A DNA stretch of 64,000 nucleotides from Candidatus Aminicenantota bacterium (GCA_020344415.1 CP070825.1:2513397-2577396); one strand, 5' to 3'. Counted from the stretch's first letter, positions 1-9,652 are shown. Made by a program: numbers and translations. The notes: a model not told the origin generated them from the sequence alone.

Positions 1-690
1 AATCTCTATTGGGTCGTCAATACGAGAGTCTGTCATTCCGAGTGGCTCAAAGATGTGCTCTTTGATGTAATTACCATAGGATACGCCTGAGGCTTCCTCG
101 ATGACAGCTCCAAGGAGATTATAGCCATAGCTCGAGTAATTGAATTTAGTTCCGGGTTCAGCGACCAGGTCAAAATCTTGGAAAATGGCCAGGGCTTGTT
201 TTGTATTTTTACGGACTTTTATTCTGCCTTCCACAGCATAGTTTTTATAGTGGCTTATTCCTCCCAGATGGCCGAGAAGCAGGCGGACTGTAACAGGCCA
301 TTTTTTCTTTGGGAAATAGGGAACATAGGTTTGGACCTCTGCATCAAGGTCAATTTTACCAGCCTCGACCAGCTGCAGCACCGCAATCGCTGTTAGGGTC
401 TTCGTGATGGAAGCCAAGCGGTAGGAACTTTCTGGCTTGGCTGGAACCTTGTTCTCAAGGTCTGAAAAGCCGAAGGCCCTTGTCCAGATCTTGTCCCCCT
501 TTAGGAATCCCACCGAAAGCCCTGGAGCTTTATCCAAAGCCATCTGTTCTTTAACATACTCCTCGAATTCCTTTTGTGATTCAGAAGTTAGAGATTGACC
601 AGAATCAGTTGCAAGTGGGAGAGCGCACCAGAAGGTTATCCATAAACCCAATAAGGAAACGATAAGAACACGGCTAAACTGTCTTTTCAT
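1..690 (-). CDS. Serine beta-lactamase-fold hydrolase (class C / LACTB-like), 3' end off window
   Basis: The visible 230 codons begin at an ATG preceded by AGGAGG nine bases upstream; the reading frame is still open at base 1, so the C-terminus lies outside the window. An N-terminal hydrophobic stretch (about residues 7-24) looks like a signal peptide. The nucleophile motif SITK is at residues 94-97, and YSS at 185-187 followed by YGYNLLG matches the second catalytic motif of class C beta-lactamase/LACTB-type enzymes; the KTG-type third motif would be in the missing part. Such proteins are usually periplasmic peptidases or esterases, not resistance enzymes. It follows the antiporter gene by 27 bases on the same strand, so the two are probably cotranscribed. 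Substrate cannot be told. Confidence 0.88.
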   Translation of the reverse strand, partial: MKRQFSRVLIVSLLGLWITFWCALPLATDSGQSLTSESQKEFEEYVKEQMALDKAPGLSVGFLKGDKIWTRAFGFSDLENKVPAKPESSYRLASITKTLTAIAVLQLVEAGKIDLDAEVQTYVPYFPKKKWPVTVRLLLGHLGGISHYKNYAVEGRIKVRKNTKQALAIFQDFDLVAEPGTKFNYSSYGYNLLGAVIEEASGVSYGNYIKEHIFEPLGMTDSRIDDPIEI

Positions 691-717
691 TTGAGTTAGC
701 CTCCTAATAGTCAATAT

Positions 718-2133
718 TTATAAAGCGAAGCCAAATAAGAGAAAAAGAAGAAGGGATATTCCTGCAGCTATGAGAGCATAGGGAAGCTGTGTCCTGACAT
801 GATCGATGTGGTCGGCAGCGGATGCCATAGAAGCAATGATAGTTGTATCGGAAATTGGAGAACAATGATCTCCGAAGACTCCTCCGCCCAAAACAGCTGC
901 TATGATTATGCCGGGGTGGAGGCCGATGATGTTGATCATCGGAACAGCGATAGGGATCATGATGGCAAAAGTTCCCCAACTGGTTCCTGTTGAAAAGGCG
1001 ATGAAGCAGGAAACCATAAAGACAACAGCAGGGATGAGTCCTGGATTCAGAGTGGACTTGGCAGCTTGAGCAACAAATGGGCCGGTACCCAAGGCATCGC
1101 AGGTATCACCGATGGCAAAAGCCAATATCATCAGGCTTGCCAGAGGGATAAGCCCTCCTACTCCCTTCATAAAGATATCAGTGATCTCCTTTCCTTTCAT
1201 TATCCCTTGTATTCTATAGGCAATGGCACCAATGCCAAGTCCAGCTATAACAGCCCAGAGAACCGATAAAGAGCCTGATCCTTCCATTAAATTTCCTTTT
1301 CCCGTTATGAGGAGAATAATGGGCATCGTGATAACCATAGTTGCAACTGGCAGTATCATATTTATTGCCTTGGGAGGAACGCTTTTTTTCTCCTCCATCA
1401 TGACAATATCGGTAGATACGAGGGGTTCGGCACCGTCCCGAAGGAGCTTGTTTTCGAACAAGACTCTTCTTTCGGCTTTTTTCATGGGCCCAATATCTTT
1501 ACCTGTCAAAACTACAATCAAGACTAGGATCAAAGCGATAATAGCGTAGAAATTAAAGGGCATGGATGAGACGAGGACTTTGATGGGATTTTCAACTCCT
1601 TGGGTTACGAGGAGGCCAATGACGAACGCTCCCCAGGCATTTAAAGGGATGAGGACACATTTAGGCGCAGATGTTGAATCGAGGATATAGCTTAGCTTTT
1701 CGCGGGATATCTTGAGTTTGTCGAAAATAGGCCTTGAGATAGCTCCAGAAACAAGAACGCATATGCTGGATTCAATGAAGATTATAAATCCCAAGAACCA
1801 GGCAAGTAACCCAGCAGATTTTCTTGTACGGACGACTCCTTTTCCTACGACCCAATTGACAAAGCCCTTCATGCCTCCGGAATATTGGGTGAAAGTGATG
1901 ATTGCCCCTATCATGGCACTGAAAAGGACGACCCGTGTGTTGTCCTCATCCTTAAAGACAGCAACCAGGGCGTTGATCGTATGGATAAGACCGGAGAGAG
2001 GGTTCCAGGAGTTGAGGATGGTCCATCCAAGCCATATGCCGAGAGTCAAAGAAATGTAGACATGTTTTGTTTTTATGGCGAGAAAGATTGCTAGAAGCGG
2101 AGGAAGGATGGAAAGCCAACCGTATGTATCCAT
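718..2133 (-). CDS. NhaC-family Na+/H+ antiporter-like membrane protein
   Basis: Polytopic inner-membrane protein with about a dozen hydrophobic segments, a conserved NhaC-type polar helix (STSAPKCVLIPLNAWG) and a second signature near the end with FSTGTSWGTFAIMIP and GDHCSPISDTT. The family exchanges Na+ for H+ or for organic acids and amines; the exact ion couple is not readable. I place the start at the ATG at 2133, giving MDTYGWLSILPP and the first transmembrane helix directly. The frame stays open to a GTG at 2211 and an ATG at 2202, but that stretch lies in a TTTGAT-TC-ATCAAA repeat, so the AGGTGG there is probably repeat sequence and not a ribosome site. A second candidate is ATG 2157. 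The beta-lactamase-fold gene follows closely. Confidence 0.85.
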   Translation of the reverse strand: MDTYGWLSILPPLLAIFLAIKTKHVYISLTLGIWLGWTILNSWNPLSGLIHTINALVAVFKDEDNTRVVLFSAMIGAIITFTQYSGGMKGFVNWVVGKGVVRTRKSAGLLAWFLGFIIFIESSICVLVSGAISRPIFDKLKISREKLSYILDSTSAPKCVLIPLNAWGAFVIGLLVTQGVENPIKVLVSSMPFNFYAIIALILVLIVVLTGKDIGPMKKAERRVLFENKLLRDGAEPLVSTDIVMMEEKKSVPPKAINMILPVATMVITMPIILLITGKGNLMEGSGSLSVLWAVIAGLGIGAIAYRIQGIMKGKEITDIFMKGVGGLIPLASLMILAFAIGDTCDALGTGPFVAQAAKSTLNPGLIPAVVFMVSCFIAFSTGTSWGTFAIMIPIAVPMINIIGLHPGIIIAAVLGGGVFGDHCSPISDTTIIASMASAADHIDHVRTQLPYALIAAGISLLLFLLFGFAL

Positions 2134-2183
2134 CACAGGCACTTTTAAGAGAGACATATAACACCGAAAAATTGCGATGTCAA

Positions 2184-2214
2184 ATGCAGGGATTTGATTC
2201 ATCAAACCCACCTA
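2184..2214. repeat. Short palindromic repeat, TTTGAT-TC-ATCAAA followed by CCCACCT
   Basis: The palindrome TTTGATTCATCAAA (2193-2206) followed by CCCACCT closely matches copies at 8969-8994 (GGGCTTGATTTATCAAGCCC then ACCTG) and 56883-56911 (GGCTTGATTCATCAG then CACCTG). The three copies share a core and a 3' CACCT, so this is an interspersed repeat and not a gene-specific site. It lies just upstream of the preferred nhaC start. Confidence 0.6.
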
Positions 2215-2316
2215 AAAGATTTTTTGGCTCATCATACTTTCTAAAGGCACGATAATTTATAAATAGTGAGAAAAAAAAGAAAAATTTAAGTCTCTATCTG
2301 ATGAGTTAACTCCTCT

Positions 2317-3048
2317 ATGATCGGTATCTATAAGGAAGAAATGGAGATAAGCGTAGCAGAGAAACTTGTCCGTCGTTCCCTTCGCTCGAAAGGCTATGAT
2401 TATTCTGATTCTGGAGCCTATTTTGTGACAGTATGCACAGATGAGAGGGTATGTTATTTCGGAAATATTGTTGATGGGATAATGATTTCATTCCCGATTA
2501 TTGATGTCGCCCGGGAGATTTGGCTGGATATTCCGAACATATTTCCCTATGTTGATCTTGATGCATTTATCATAATGCCAAATCACATTCATGGGATTGT
2601 CATTATTAATAAAGAACATAAGAATTTGCATCATAAGAACCCAAAAGATGACAAATCCTTAAGAAGAAGCTTATTTAATCAAGCGCACATAGATTGTGGA
2701 AACAGGAAGAGAAACGGATTTAATCATACCTCATCAGTGTTTATGAGTCGCAGCTCTACTGAGAAAAAAGATTGGATATTGACGAAACACCCTGGACAGA
2801 CTTTAGGCAAGATCGTTCGATATTTCAAGGCGAAATCTGCAAGAATTATACACGACAACGGTTTTCCCAGATTTGATTGGCAAAGTAATTATTTTGAGCA
2901 TATTGTGCGTTCTGCGAAGGAATTAAACGCAATCAGGGAATATATCATAAACAATCCGATAAGATGGACTTTGGATAGAGAGAATCGACTGTCCAGAAAT
3001 TTCAACATGGATTTAGATAAATATTTCAGTGAGGTTTTTGAAAAATAA
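2317..3048 (+). CDS. REP-associated tyrosine transposase (RAYT, Y1_Tnp/IS200-like)
   Basis: The N-terminus RRSLRSKGYDYSDSGAYF is the classic RAYT opening. The HUH metal motif is seen in MPNHIHGIVII (about residues 87-97), and the candidate nucleophile tyrosine is in QSNYFEHIVRS, followed by INNPIRWTLD, all family hallmarks. A variable, low-conservation insert sits at about residues 105-165. These single-copy enzymes cleave and mobilise palindromic REP/REPIN sequences and carry no terminal repeats of their own; the many palindromes in this window are possible partners. The gene overlaps the 3' end of convergent uvrA by 23 bases. ATG 2341, preceded by AAGGA, is an alternative start; key residues are present, so it may be active. 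Confidence 0.9.
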   Translation: MIGIYKEEMEISVAEKLVRRSLRSKGYDYSDSGAYFVTVCTDERVCYFGNIVDGIMISFPIIDVAREIWLDIPNIFPYVDLDAFIIMPNHIHGIVIINKEHKNLHHKNPKDDKSLRRSLFNQAHIDCGNRKRNGFNHTSSVFMSRSSTEKKDWILTKHPGQTLGKIVRYFKAKSARIIHDNGFPRFDWQSNYFEHIVRSAKELNAIREYIINNPIRWTLDRENRLSRNFNMDLDKYFSEVFEK

Positions 3049-5746
3049 TTTTTTTTAGGTAGCGGGCTGTATGGGATTTTTTTGCCTTAACGATTTCTTC
3101 AGGGGAACCTTGAGCCACTATTTTGCCACCTGCTTCACCTCCCTCAGGTCCGAGGTCTATTATATGATCGGCACATTTGATAACATCCAGATTGTGTTCG
3201 ATAACTATTACCGTGTGTCCTTCGTTGACTAATTTCTGGAAGCAGTTCAAGAGAACTGACACATCGTCGGGGTGAAGGCCGATGGTGGGTTCATCAAAGA
3301 GGTACAGGATTTTTTTGCCTTTTTGATGGGCAAGGTTGTAAGCTAGCTTTATTCTCTGAAGTTCTCCCCCGGAGAGTGTTGTGGTGGGCTGGCCCAGTTT
3401 CAGATACCCGAGTCCCACTTCAACGAGCGGAGCCAGCTTTTTCTTGATCTTCGGCTTTTCACAGAAGAAATTACAGGCTTCGGAAACACTCATCTGCAAG
3501 ACATGATCAATGTTTTTACCATTGTATTTAACCTCAAGAATGTCATTATTAAATCTTTTTCCTTTACAGGCCTCACAGGTCAAGACCACATCAGAGAGAA
3601 ATTGCATCTCTACAATAGTCTGTCCGGCACCCTTGCATTCCTCGCATCTTCCTCCAGCAGTGTTAAAGGAGAAGGAGCCAGGCTTGAATCCCATGGCTTT
3701 GGCTTCCCTGGTTTGGCTGAATACATCCCTTATCTCATCCATGGCCTTTGTGTAAGTGGCAGGTATTGAACGGGGAGAAGTGCTGAGAGGAGACTGGTCG
3801 ACCATGATGGCTTTGTCTATCTCGCCTTTGCCACTTATTTTTTTGAATCCGTCTTTTGTTGCCCCCTGCCATCCTTGATAGAGGACGTCATTGAGAAGAG
3901 TGCTTTTTCCTGACCCTGAGACTCCTGTTATGCAGGTGAAAGCATTGATGGGGAGCCTAATATCGAGGTTTTTCAAATTATGTTTATGGGCATTCATTAT
4001 CTCGATAAACCTGTGTGAGGCCTTCCGGGCCTCTGGAATTTCTATCCTTTTTTCTTCTCTCAAATATTGTGCGGTGAGAGAATTTTGATCCTTTAAGAAG
4101 CTCTTCATGGGGCCGGCGAAAATAATCTCTCCTCCTTCTTCTCCTGCCCCGGGGCCTAAATCGATCAAGTATTCGGCGGATCTTATGATTTCAGGATCAT
4201 GCTCTACTACTAGGACCGTATTTCCGATACCCTTCAGAGATTTGAGGATTTCTATCAAGCGGCGGTTGTCCCGGGCATGGAGTCCGATGCTGGGTTCATC
4301 CAGGACGAAAAGAGTGCCTACAAGAGAGGCACTCAAAGCAGCAGCCAGGTTTATTCTTTGAGCCTCTCCGCCGCTTAGAGTGAAGGTCATACGATCCAGG
4401 CCGATATAATCTAACCCCACCTCGAGCAAGAATTTCAATCGGTTCTGGATTTCGATGGTGAGCTTTTCAGCCACCTGTTTCTGAAAAGGGGCGAGTTTCA
4501 CGCTCTTGAAAAAACGATGGGCTTGCTGGACTGTCATCTCTACGACTTCCCCGATAGAGAGCCCCTCAATCTTGACGCTTAGAGCATGGGGATTGAGGCG
4601 CATTTGTTGGCATGCAGGACATGGCAAATATTTCCTATGGCGGCTCAGAAAGACTCTGACCTGGACTTTATATTTTTTAGTCTGGAGCCAGTCAAAAAAA
4701 CCTTTGATTCCATAATAACCGTCACCCCCATCCACTACAAAACTCTTTTCTTTCTCGTTTAAATCTCTAAAAGGAATATCGGTCGGAATTCCTCTTTTCC
4801 TGGCTTCGCGCAATAATTCTTCCATCAATCCTCTGGAAAGTGGTTTTGTCCAGGGGTCGACAGCTCCTTCCTCTAGGGTTTTGTTCTTGTCCGGGATAAT
4901 CTTATCTTCATCAATCACAGCCAAATCGCCGAAGCCATGGCAGGTTGGGCATGCTCCCTGGGGACTGTTGAAGGAAAAGAGATTAGGAAAGGGCTCTTCA
5001 TAGACAATTTCGCATGTCTTACATTCAAGTTTATCCGAAAAGACAAACTCTTTGCCTTTGTTTGTTTGGACTTTGATTTTTCCGCTGCCTTTTTTTAATC
5101 CTATTTCTAGAGAGTCCACCAGTCTTTCTCTGTCTTCTCTGTCTAGGTTCATCCGGTCGACGAGGACGTCTAAGTTTTTTTTCTTTCCAAGCGTGGCTTT
5201 ATCGAGGTCGATAATCTTTTTATTCTGAATAACCCTGAAAAAACCGTCCTTTTTAAGAGCGGCTAGGCCTTTTTCCCTCGGCCACGAGAAGGAGATCCAT
5301 ACTGTCGTCTCAGGAGAATAATTATAGAGAGCCGCTACGATTGAATCGATGGTATCTCTCTGGACAGGCTGCCTACACTTAAGGCAGTGAACAGTTCCGA
5401 TTCGGGCAAAAAGAACCCTTAAAAAGTCATGGATCTCGGTTACTGTAGCTACAGTGGAACGAGGATTTTTAGTAACCGCTTTTTGTTGAATGGCGATGGC
5501 AGGAGTGATTCCTTCGATGAGTTCAGCATCGGGCTTTTCCATCCTCTCCAGAAATTGGCGGGCATAGGAAGAGAGAGATTCGATGTAGCGACGCTGCCCT
5601 TCTGCATAGAGTGTGTCAAAAGCAAGAGAGGATTTTCCAGAGCCCGACACTCCAGTGACAGTGATGAGTTTATTCAGGGGAACATCAAGGTCAATATTCT
5701 TTAGGTTGTGAACCCTGATTCCTCTGAGAACGATTTTATCTTTCAT
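3026..5746 (-). CDS. uvrA: Excinuclease ABC subunit A
   Basis: The damage-recognition ATPase of nucleotide excision repair. The first Walker A (GVSGSGKS) is at residues 32-39, and two ABC signatures [12 protein letters not shown] and [12 protein letters not shown] each precede DEPSIGLH or DEPTIGLH Walker B/D-loop motifs. Two zinc modules are visible, CKTC...CPTC in the first half and CEECKG...CEACKG in the second. At 906 residues it is slightly shorter than the usual 940 or so. The signature wording ([15 protein letters not shown] with [12 protein letters not shown], and LSGGELQ) is a little unlike enterobacterial UvrA, so it could be a paralogous UvrA2-like protein; no other uvr gene is in the window to decide. 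It converges on and overlaps the RAYT gene. Confidence 0.93.
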   Translation of the reverse strand: MKDKIVLRGIRVHNLKNIDLDVPLNKLITVTGVSGSGKSSLAFDTLYAEGQRRYIESLSSYARQFLERMEKPDAELIEGITPAIAIQQKAVTKNPRSTVATVTEIHDFLRVLFARIGTVHCLKCRQPVQRDTIDSIVAALYNYSPETTVWISFSWPREKGLAALKKDGFFRVIQNKKIIDLDKATLGKKKNLDVLVDRMNLDREDRERLVDSLEIGLKKGSGKIKVQTNKGKEFVFSDKLECKTCEIVYEEPFPNLFSFNSPQGACPTCHGFGDLAVIDEDKIIPDKNKTLEEGAVDPWTKPLSRGLMEELLREARKRGIPTDIPFRDLNEKEKSFVVDGGDGYYGIKGFFDWLQTKKYKVQVRVFLSRHRKYLPCPACQQMRLNPHALSVKIEGLSIGEVVEMTVQQAHRFFKSVKLAPFQKQVAEKLTIEIQNRLKFLLEVGLDYIGLDRMTFTLSGGEAQRINLAAALSASLVGTLFVLDEPSIGLHARDNRRLIEILKSLKGIGNTVLVVEHDPEIIRSAEYLIDLGPGAGEEGGEIIFAGPMKSFLKDQNSLTAQYLREEKRIEIPEARKASHRFIEIMNAHKHNLKNLDIRLPINAFTCITGVSGSGKSTLLNDVLYQGWQGATKDGFKKISGKGEIDKAIMVDQSPLSTSPRSIPATYTKAMDEIRDVFSQTREAKAMGFKPGSFSFNTAGGRCEECKGAGQTIVEMQFLSDVVLTCEACKGKRFNNDILEVKYNGKNIDHVLQMSVSEACNFFCEKPKIKKKLAPLVEVGLGYLKLGQPTTTLSGGELQRIKLAYNLAHQKGKKILYLFDEPTIGLHPDDVSVLLNCFQKLVNEGHTVIVIEHNLDVIKCADHIIDLGPEGGEAGGKIVAQGSPEEIVKAKKSHTARYLKKIIFQKPH

Positions 5747-5821
5747 AGGGTATTCAATTTATATAAATCCAGAAAAGTGTCATTATTGAACATATCATTA
5801 TAAGCCTTATAATTTTAGGAT

Positions 5822-6018
5822 AAAAGGGGACAGGCTACTTTTTATTATTAATAATTGTCATTGCGAGGAATGAAAGAGATCCCTCACTTTGTTCGGGACA
5901 GGCTCCGCAAACTCATATAAAGGTTGAGATCGCCACGCTGCGCTCGCGACAGAGGATTGCCACGCTTCGCTCGCAATGACATTCATGAAAAGGAAAAAAG
6001 TAGCCTGTCCCCTTTTTT
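5822..6018. repeat. Composite inverted-repeat element (GGGGACAGGCTAC ends)
   Basis: The left arm AAAAGGGGACAGGCTAC (from 5822) is matched by GTAGCCTGTCCCCTTTT (ending about 6018). Nested inside, TGTCATTGCGAG (5857-5868) is matched by CTCGCAATGACA (5970-5981), with further GC-rich, bacterial-interspersed-type sequence such as CACGCTTCGCTCGC between them. No coding potential is apparent. The element fills most of the gap between the divergent uvrA and DUF3311 genes. The terminal sequence is the same family as the palindromes at 37716, 54991, 55035 and 56817. Confidence 0.75.
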
Positions 6019-6077
6019 TGTTTTTTTCTCTTTAAGCCTTTTGATATAATGAGCGGGCTTGAAGAAAGGAGGCATAG

Positions 6078-6299
6078 ATGCAAAAAGGGACAAAGTATGC
6101 TCTGATTCTTGGAGCTATTCCGTTTATTACTCTGGTTTTTGCCCTTCCTTTGGTGAATCGAATTAAGCCTATCGTCCTTGGATTACCTTTTCTTCTATTC
6201 TGGATTCTCTCCTGGGTTTTATTGACGCCTCTTATTCTCTTTATTGCTTATCTTCTTGAAGAAAAGTTCAATTCTCCCAAGGAAGGAGGAAAAGAGTGA
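6078..6299 (+). CDS. DUF3311-like small membrane protein, partner of SSS symporter
   Basis: A 73-residue protein with two hydrophobic helices (about residues 9-25 and 33-60), the motif FLLFWILSW and a charged tail. Small two-helix DUF3311 proteins of this kind are commonly encoded directly before sodium:solute symporters and are thought to be accessory subunits. The ATG is preceded by AAAGGAGGCATAG, a strong ribosome site. Its stop overlaps the GTG start of the symporter by four bases, which supports translational coupling. Confidence 0.8.
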   Translation: MQKGTKYALILGAIPFITLVFALPLVNRIKPIVLGLPFLLFWILSWVLLTPLILFIAYLLEEKFNSPKEGGKE

Positions 6300-7723
6300 A
6301 CCCTGCGCTGATCATAATTTTTGCGACAATTATTTTTTCCTCCCTCATAGGTATCATTGCCGGGAGGAAAGTCAAGATGAACTTGGAAAACTGGACGGTT
6401 GCCGGCAGACGGTTTGGAATCATCATAATCTGGCTTCTTATGGCTGGGGAGATTTACACCACGTTTACTTTTTTGGGTGCGAGCGGATGGGCTTATTCAA
6501 AAGGAGCACCGACTTTTTATATCTTGATATACGGGGCCTTGGCCTATACTCTTTCCTTTTTCATACTCCCGGCTTTATGGAAAGTGGGAAAGCGCTACGG
6601 ACTTCATACTCAATCCGATTTTTTTATAAAGAGATATGACAGTCGTTTACTCGGGGTTCTTGTTGCTCTGATTGGTGTTTTTTGTATAATTCCATACCTC
6701 CAACTCCAGCTTGCTGGTTTGGGGTTTATTGTCCAGGTAGCCAGCAATGGAGCCATACATCCTAATGTGGCTATTGTAATTTCATTTGTCTTGACCTGCG
6801 CCTTTGTCTATACCAGTGGCCTCAGAGGTGCAGCTTGGGTTGCGATTATTAAGGATGTGATGATGATTCTTGCTGTAGCAATTGTTGGCATCGGAGTTCC
6901 CTATATTTATTTTGGCGGCTTTGGAAAGATGTTCCGGGCTTTGATCGAGCTAAAGCCCAATTATCTTGTTTTTCCCGGTGCAGTAGCGCATATGGATGTT
7001 CTTTGGGTCATGTCGACACTTCTCTTAACAGGGCTTGGTTTTTACATGTGGCCCCATGTCTTTGGCTCTGCTTTTTCAGCAAAGAGCGATAAGATTATAA
7101 AAAGAAATGCCATCATTATGCCCTTTTATCAGATCCCGGTTCTGCTCGTCTTCATGGTTGGATTCACAGCTCTTTTAGTCATTCCCAATCTCGAAAATGG
7201 CGACATGGCTTTTCTGGCCCTTGTAAACAAAACTTACCCCTCCTGGTTCATGGGCTTTATCGGAGCAGCTGGAGCCGTGACGGCAATGGTTCCCTCTGCC
7301 ATTCTTGTCCTTTTTGCTTCAACCCTTATAGCCAAAAATGTTTATAAAGCTGCAATCAATCCTCGAGCGAGTGAGGAAAGAGTGATGAGTCTTTCCCGCT
7401 TCATGGTCCTTGTTATCATGACTCTTGCCCTGGTTTTTGTTTTTGCGTTCCCCAGCGAATTGGTCTATCTCCTGATCTTTGGTTATGATGGTGTCTGTCA
7501 GTTCTTCCCAGGCGTTGTTTTCGGTTTGTTCTGGAAGCGTGTGACCAAAGCAGCAGTGTTAAGCGGATTGATTACAGGAATCTGCATTGTAGTATTTCTT
7601 ATCCTTGCAGGAAAGGATCCCTTTTTAGGCATGAATGCTGGTTTTGTTGGACTTGTGATTAATACATTGGTCACATTATTAGTAAGCTTAAAAACAGAGA
7701 AGAAATCTGGAGGTTTTAAATGA
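6296..7723 (+). CDS. Sodium:solute symporter (SSS family)
   Basis: A 475-residue polytopic protein with about 13 hydrophobic segments. It has the SSS look: an N-terminal helix, then NWTVAGRRFG (the early signature after helix 1), a GASGWAYSKGAP loop, and a central TSGLRGAAWVAIIKD segment typical of the sodium-site region. It imports a small organic solute with Na+; the next gene is an amidohydrolase, so an N-acylated or amide-linked amino acid is a reasonable guess, not a fact. GTG start inside AAAGAGTGAACC, overlapping the upstream small protein by four bases; its stop overlaps the next ATG (ATGA). Confidence 0.88.
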   Translation: MNPALIIIFATIIFSSLIGIIAGRKVKMNLENWTVAGRRFGIIIIWLLMAGEIYTTFTFLGASGWAYSKGAPTFYILIYGALAYTLSFFILPALWKVGKRYGLHTQSDFFIKRYDSRLLGVLVALIGVFCIIPYLQLQLAGLGFIVQVASNGAIHPNVAIVISFVLTCAFVYTSGLRGAAWVAIIKDVMMILAVAIVGIGVPYIYFGGFGKMFRALIELKPNYLVFPGAVAHMDVLWVMSTLLLTGLGFYMWPHVFGSAFSAKSDKIIKRNAIIMPFYQIPVLLVFMVGFTALLVIPNLENGDMAFLALVNKTYPSWFMGFIGAAGAVTAMVPSAILVLFASTLIAKNVYKAAINPRASEERVMSLSRFMVLVIMTLALVFVFAFPSELVYLLIFGYDGVCQFFPGVVFGLFWKRVTKAAVLSGLITGICIVVFLILAGKDPFLGMNAGFVGLVINTLVTLLVSLKTEKKSGGFK

Positions 7724-8889
7724 TTGAAGAATTAAAAAAAGAGGTTGAGTGCTTAACCAGTCAGATCATAGAGTGGCGCCGAGACTTCCACCGCTATCCT
7801 GAGGTTGCGTTTGAGGAACAAAAGACCTCTTCTGTCATTCAAGATTTCATGAAAAGCCTAGGAATGCCTGTAGAGACTTTTGCGAAGACTGGTTTGAGAG
7901 GAGTCCTGGAAGGAAAGCCTGGAGGTCGGACAGTCGCTTTGCGGGCTGATATAGATGCTCTTCCTTTAAAAGAGGAAGGAGATAAGGAGTATATTTCCCA
8001 GAATCCAGGAGCGACTCATGCATGCGGCCATGACGGCCATATGGCAATTTTGATGGCTGTGGCTAAGCTCCTTTCTCAAAAGACTGAGTCATTTCAAGGC
8101 AAGGTTGCCTTCCTTTTTCAGCCTTCAGAAGAGAAGATTCCTGGAGGAGCAAGACAAATGATCGATGAAGGTGCGTTGGAGGGGGTGGATGCTATTTTTG
8201 GTCTTCATCTCTGGCAGCTCCTTCCCACAGGTTGTGTGGGAATCGTGAAGGGCGCAATGATGGCCCAGCCTGATATGTTCTCGGTAACCGTCAAGGGAAA
8301 GGGAGGACATGGATCCATGCCTCATCAGACTGTGGATCCGATACTGGTCGCCTCACACCTTGTGGTCAACATTCAGAGTATTGTCAGCCGCAATGTGGAC
8401 CCACTAAAACCTGCTGTAGTTTCATTCGGTACAGTAAATGGAGGAACGATTTACAACATCATTCCGAGTGAAGTGAGTTTGACAGGAACAGTGAGAAGCC
8501 TTGACTCTTCTATCCAGTCTTTAGCGGAAGGTCGTCTCAATGAGATTGCCGAGTCCACATGTAAAGCTTTTGGTGCAACAGCTGAATTCCAATACGAGAA
8601 AGGATATCCCCCTTTAGTTAATGATGAAAGCATGGCGGATTTTGTTCTGGATGTGGCCAAAAATACTTTAGGAGAGGAAAAAATTAAGTCCATAGATCCT
8701 GTTATGGGAGGCGAGGATTTTGCTTATTTCCTTCAAAAAATCCCTGGAGCTTTTTTATTTTTTGGAATGGGTGATGGAATGGAATTTCCCCATCATCATC
8801 CAGCCTTTGATATCGACGAAAAGGCACTCCCTCAAGCAACACTTCTCATGACAAGCCTTGCCCTGGAGTATTTACGGAGGAACGAATAA
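7720..8889 (+). CDS. M20 family metallo-amidohydrolase (N-acyl amino acid/peptide hydrolase)
   Basis: A cytosolic di-metal enzyme of the M20D type that hydrolyses N-acyl or N-acetyl amino acids and related amides. Metal ligands are visible: HACGHDGH (residues 100-107; Cys102 replaces a usual acidic ligand in this subfamily), FQPSEEKIPGGA with the catalytic Glu-Glu, and MGGEDFAYF near the end. Length (389) is normal. It overlaps the symporter stop as ATGA, so the three genes from 6078 form an uptake-and-cleavage operon. Close relatives include hippurate hydrolase and indole-3-acetyl-amino-acid hydrolases; the natural substrate is unknown. Confidence 0.9.
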   Translation: MIEELKKEVECLTSQIIEWRRDFHRYPEVAFEEQKTSSVIQDFMKSLGMPVETFAKTGLRGVLEGKPGGRTVALRADIDALPLKEEGDKEYISQNPGATHACGHDGHMAILMAVAKLLSQKTESFQGKVAFLFQPSEEKIPGGARQMIDEGALEGVDAIFGLHLWQLLPTGCVGIVKGAMMAQPDMFSVTVKGKGGHGSMPHQTVDPILVASHLVVNIQSIVSRNVDPLKPAVVSFGTVNGGTIYNIIPSEVSLTGTVRSLDSSIQSLAEGRLNEIAESTCKAFGATAEFQYEKGYPPLVNDESMADFVLDVAKNTLGEEKIKSIDPVMGGEDFAYFLQKIPGAFLFFGMGDGMEFPHHHPAFDIDEKALPQATLLMTSLALEYLRRNE

Positions 8890-8926
8890 ATTATGACCTT
8901 TGCCAAAAAATCGCGGAGTTGAATAT

Positions 8927-9037
8927 CATCGCGAGCGACCGAAGGAACGTTGTTATCCTATAAGTGTAGGGGCTTGATTTATCAAGCCCACCTGAAGGAA
9001 GAGATTGCCGAGTTCCCTGCAGCCGGTTGCAATGACC
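8927..9037. repeat. Interspersed repeat with internal GGGCTTGAT-TT-ATCAAGCCC palindrome
   Basis: It begins with TCATCGCGAGCGACCGAAGGAA, related to the element at 12171, and ends with GGTTGCAATGACC, giving weak outer complementarity. The middle holds a near-perfect 20-base palindrome (8970-8989) followed by CACCTGAAGGA. It occupies the gap between the amidohydrolase and mntP genes; no gene is visible there. Confidence 0.6.
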
Positions 9038-9091
9038 CCGAACAGTATTATTTTACAATTAATCAGGTAAGAAAAAAAATAGAGTAAAGAG

Positions 9092-9652
9092 ATGAATTTT
9101 TTTCTTGTTATCGTTATTGCTTTAGCTCTTGCTATGGATGCCTTTGCCGTTTCTATTGGAGTATGCCTGAGCCTAGAAAGAATAACAAAGAAACAGACTT
9201 TTAGACTTGCTTTTTGTTTTGGCTCTTTTCAGTTCTTCATGCCTCTCATTGGATGGTTTGCAGGACATAATATACTGAAATATATAAAGGCTTTGGACCA
9301 TTGGGTCGCCTTTGGCTTACTTACTTTTATTGGAAGCAAAATGATTTTCGAGTCCTTCAAACGGACAAAGATTCCTGCTAAGAGGAACATTGATCCAACA
9401 AAAGGCCTATCTCTTTTATTTCTTTCTATTGCCACGAGTATAGATGCCTTGGCCGTTGGACTGAGCTTTGCTGTTCTTCATGTGACAATTTTTTATCCAG
9501 CCATTGTTATTGGGCTTGTTGCTCTTCTGATGACTATTCTTGGTGTTAAGATAGGCCCCATCCTCGGTCAGTTAATAGGAAAGAGGGCGGAACTATTAGG
9601 AGGATTGATTCTTATTTTAATCGGCGTAAAGATTTTATTTGAGCACTTATGA
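9092..9652 (+). CDS. mntP: Manganese efflux pump MntP
   Basis: A 186-residue, six-helix inner-membrane exporter that lowers cytoplasmic Mn2+. It has the two-fold repeat of the family: ALAMDAFAVSIG with Asp16, and SIATSIDALAVGLS with Asp118, the positions known to be essential in the E. coli protein. Length and spacing fit exactly. No yybP-ykoY Mn2+ riboswitch is seen in the short upstream stretch, which is instead a repeat element; AAAGAG precedes the ATG. It stands alone between the amidohydrolase operon and the rearranged IS region. Confidence 0.93.
   Translation: MNFFLVIVIALALAMDAFAVSIGVCLSLERITKKQTFRLAFCFGSFQFFMPLIGWFAGHNILKYIKALDHWVAFGLLTFIGSKMIFESFKRTKIPAKRNIDPTKGLSLLFLSIATSIDALAVGLSFAVLHVTIFYPAIVIGLVALLMTILGVKIGPILGQLIGKRAELLGGLILILIGVKILFEHL

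Noticed and set aside
704..979. 91-codon frame inside the antiporter gene
   Set aside because: A frame shadow of the NhaC coding sequence with no independent start signal.
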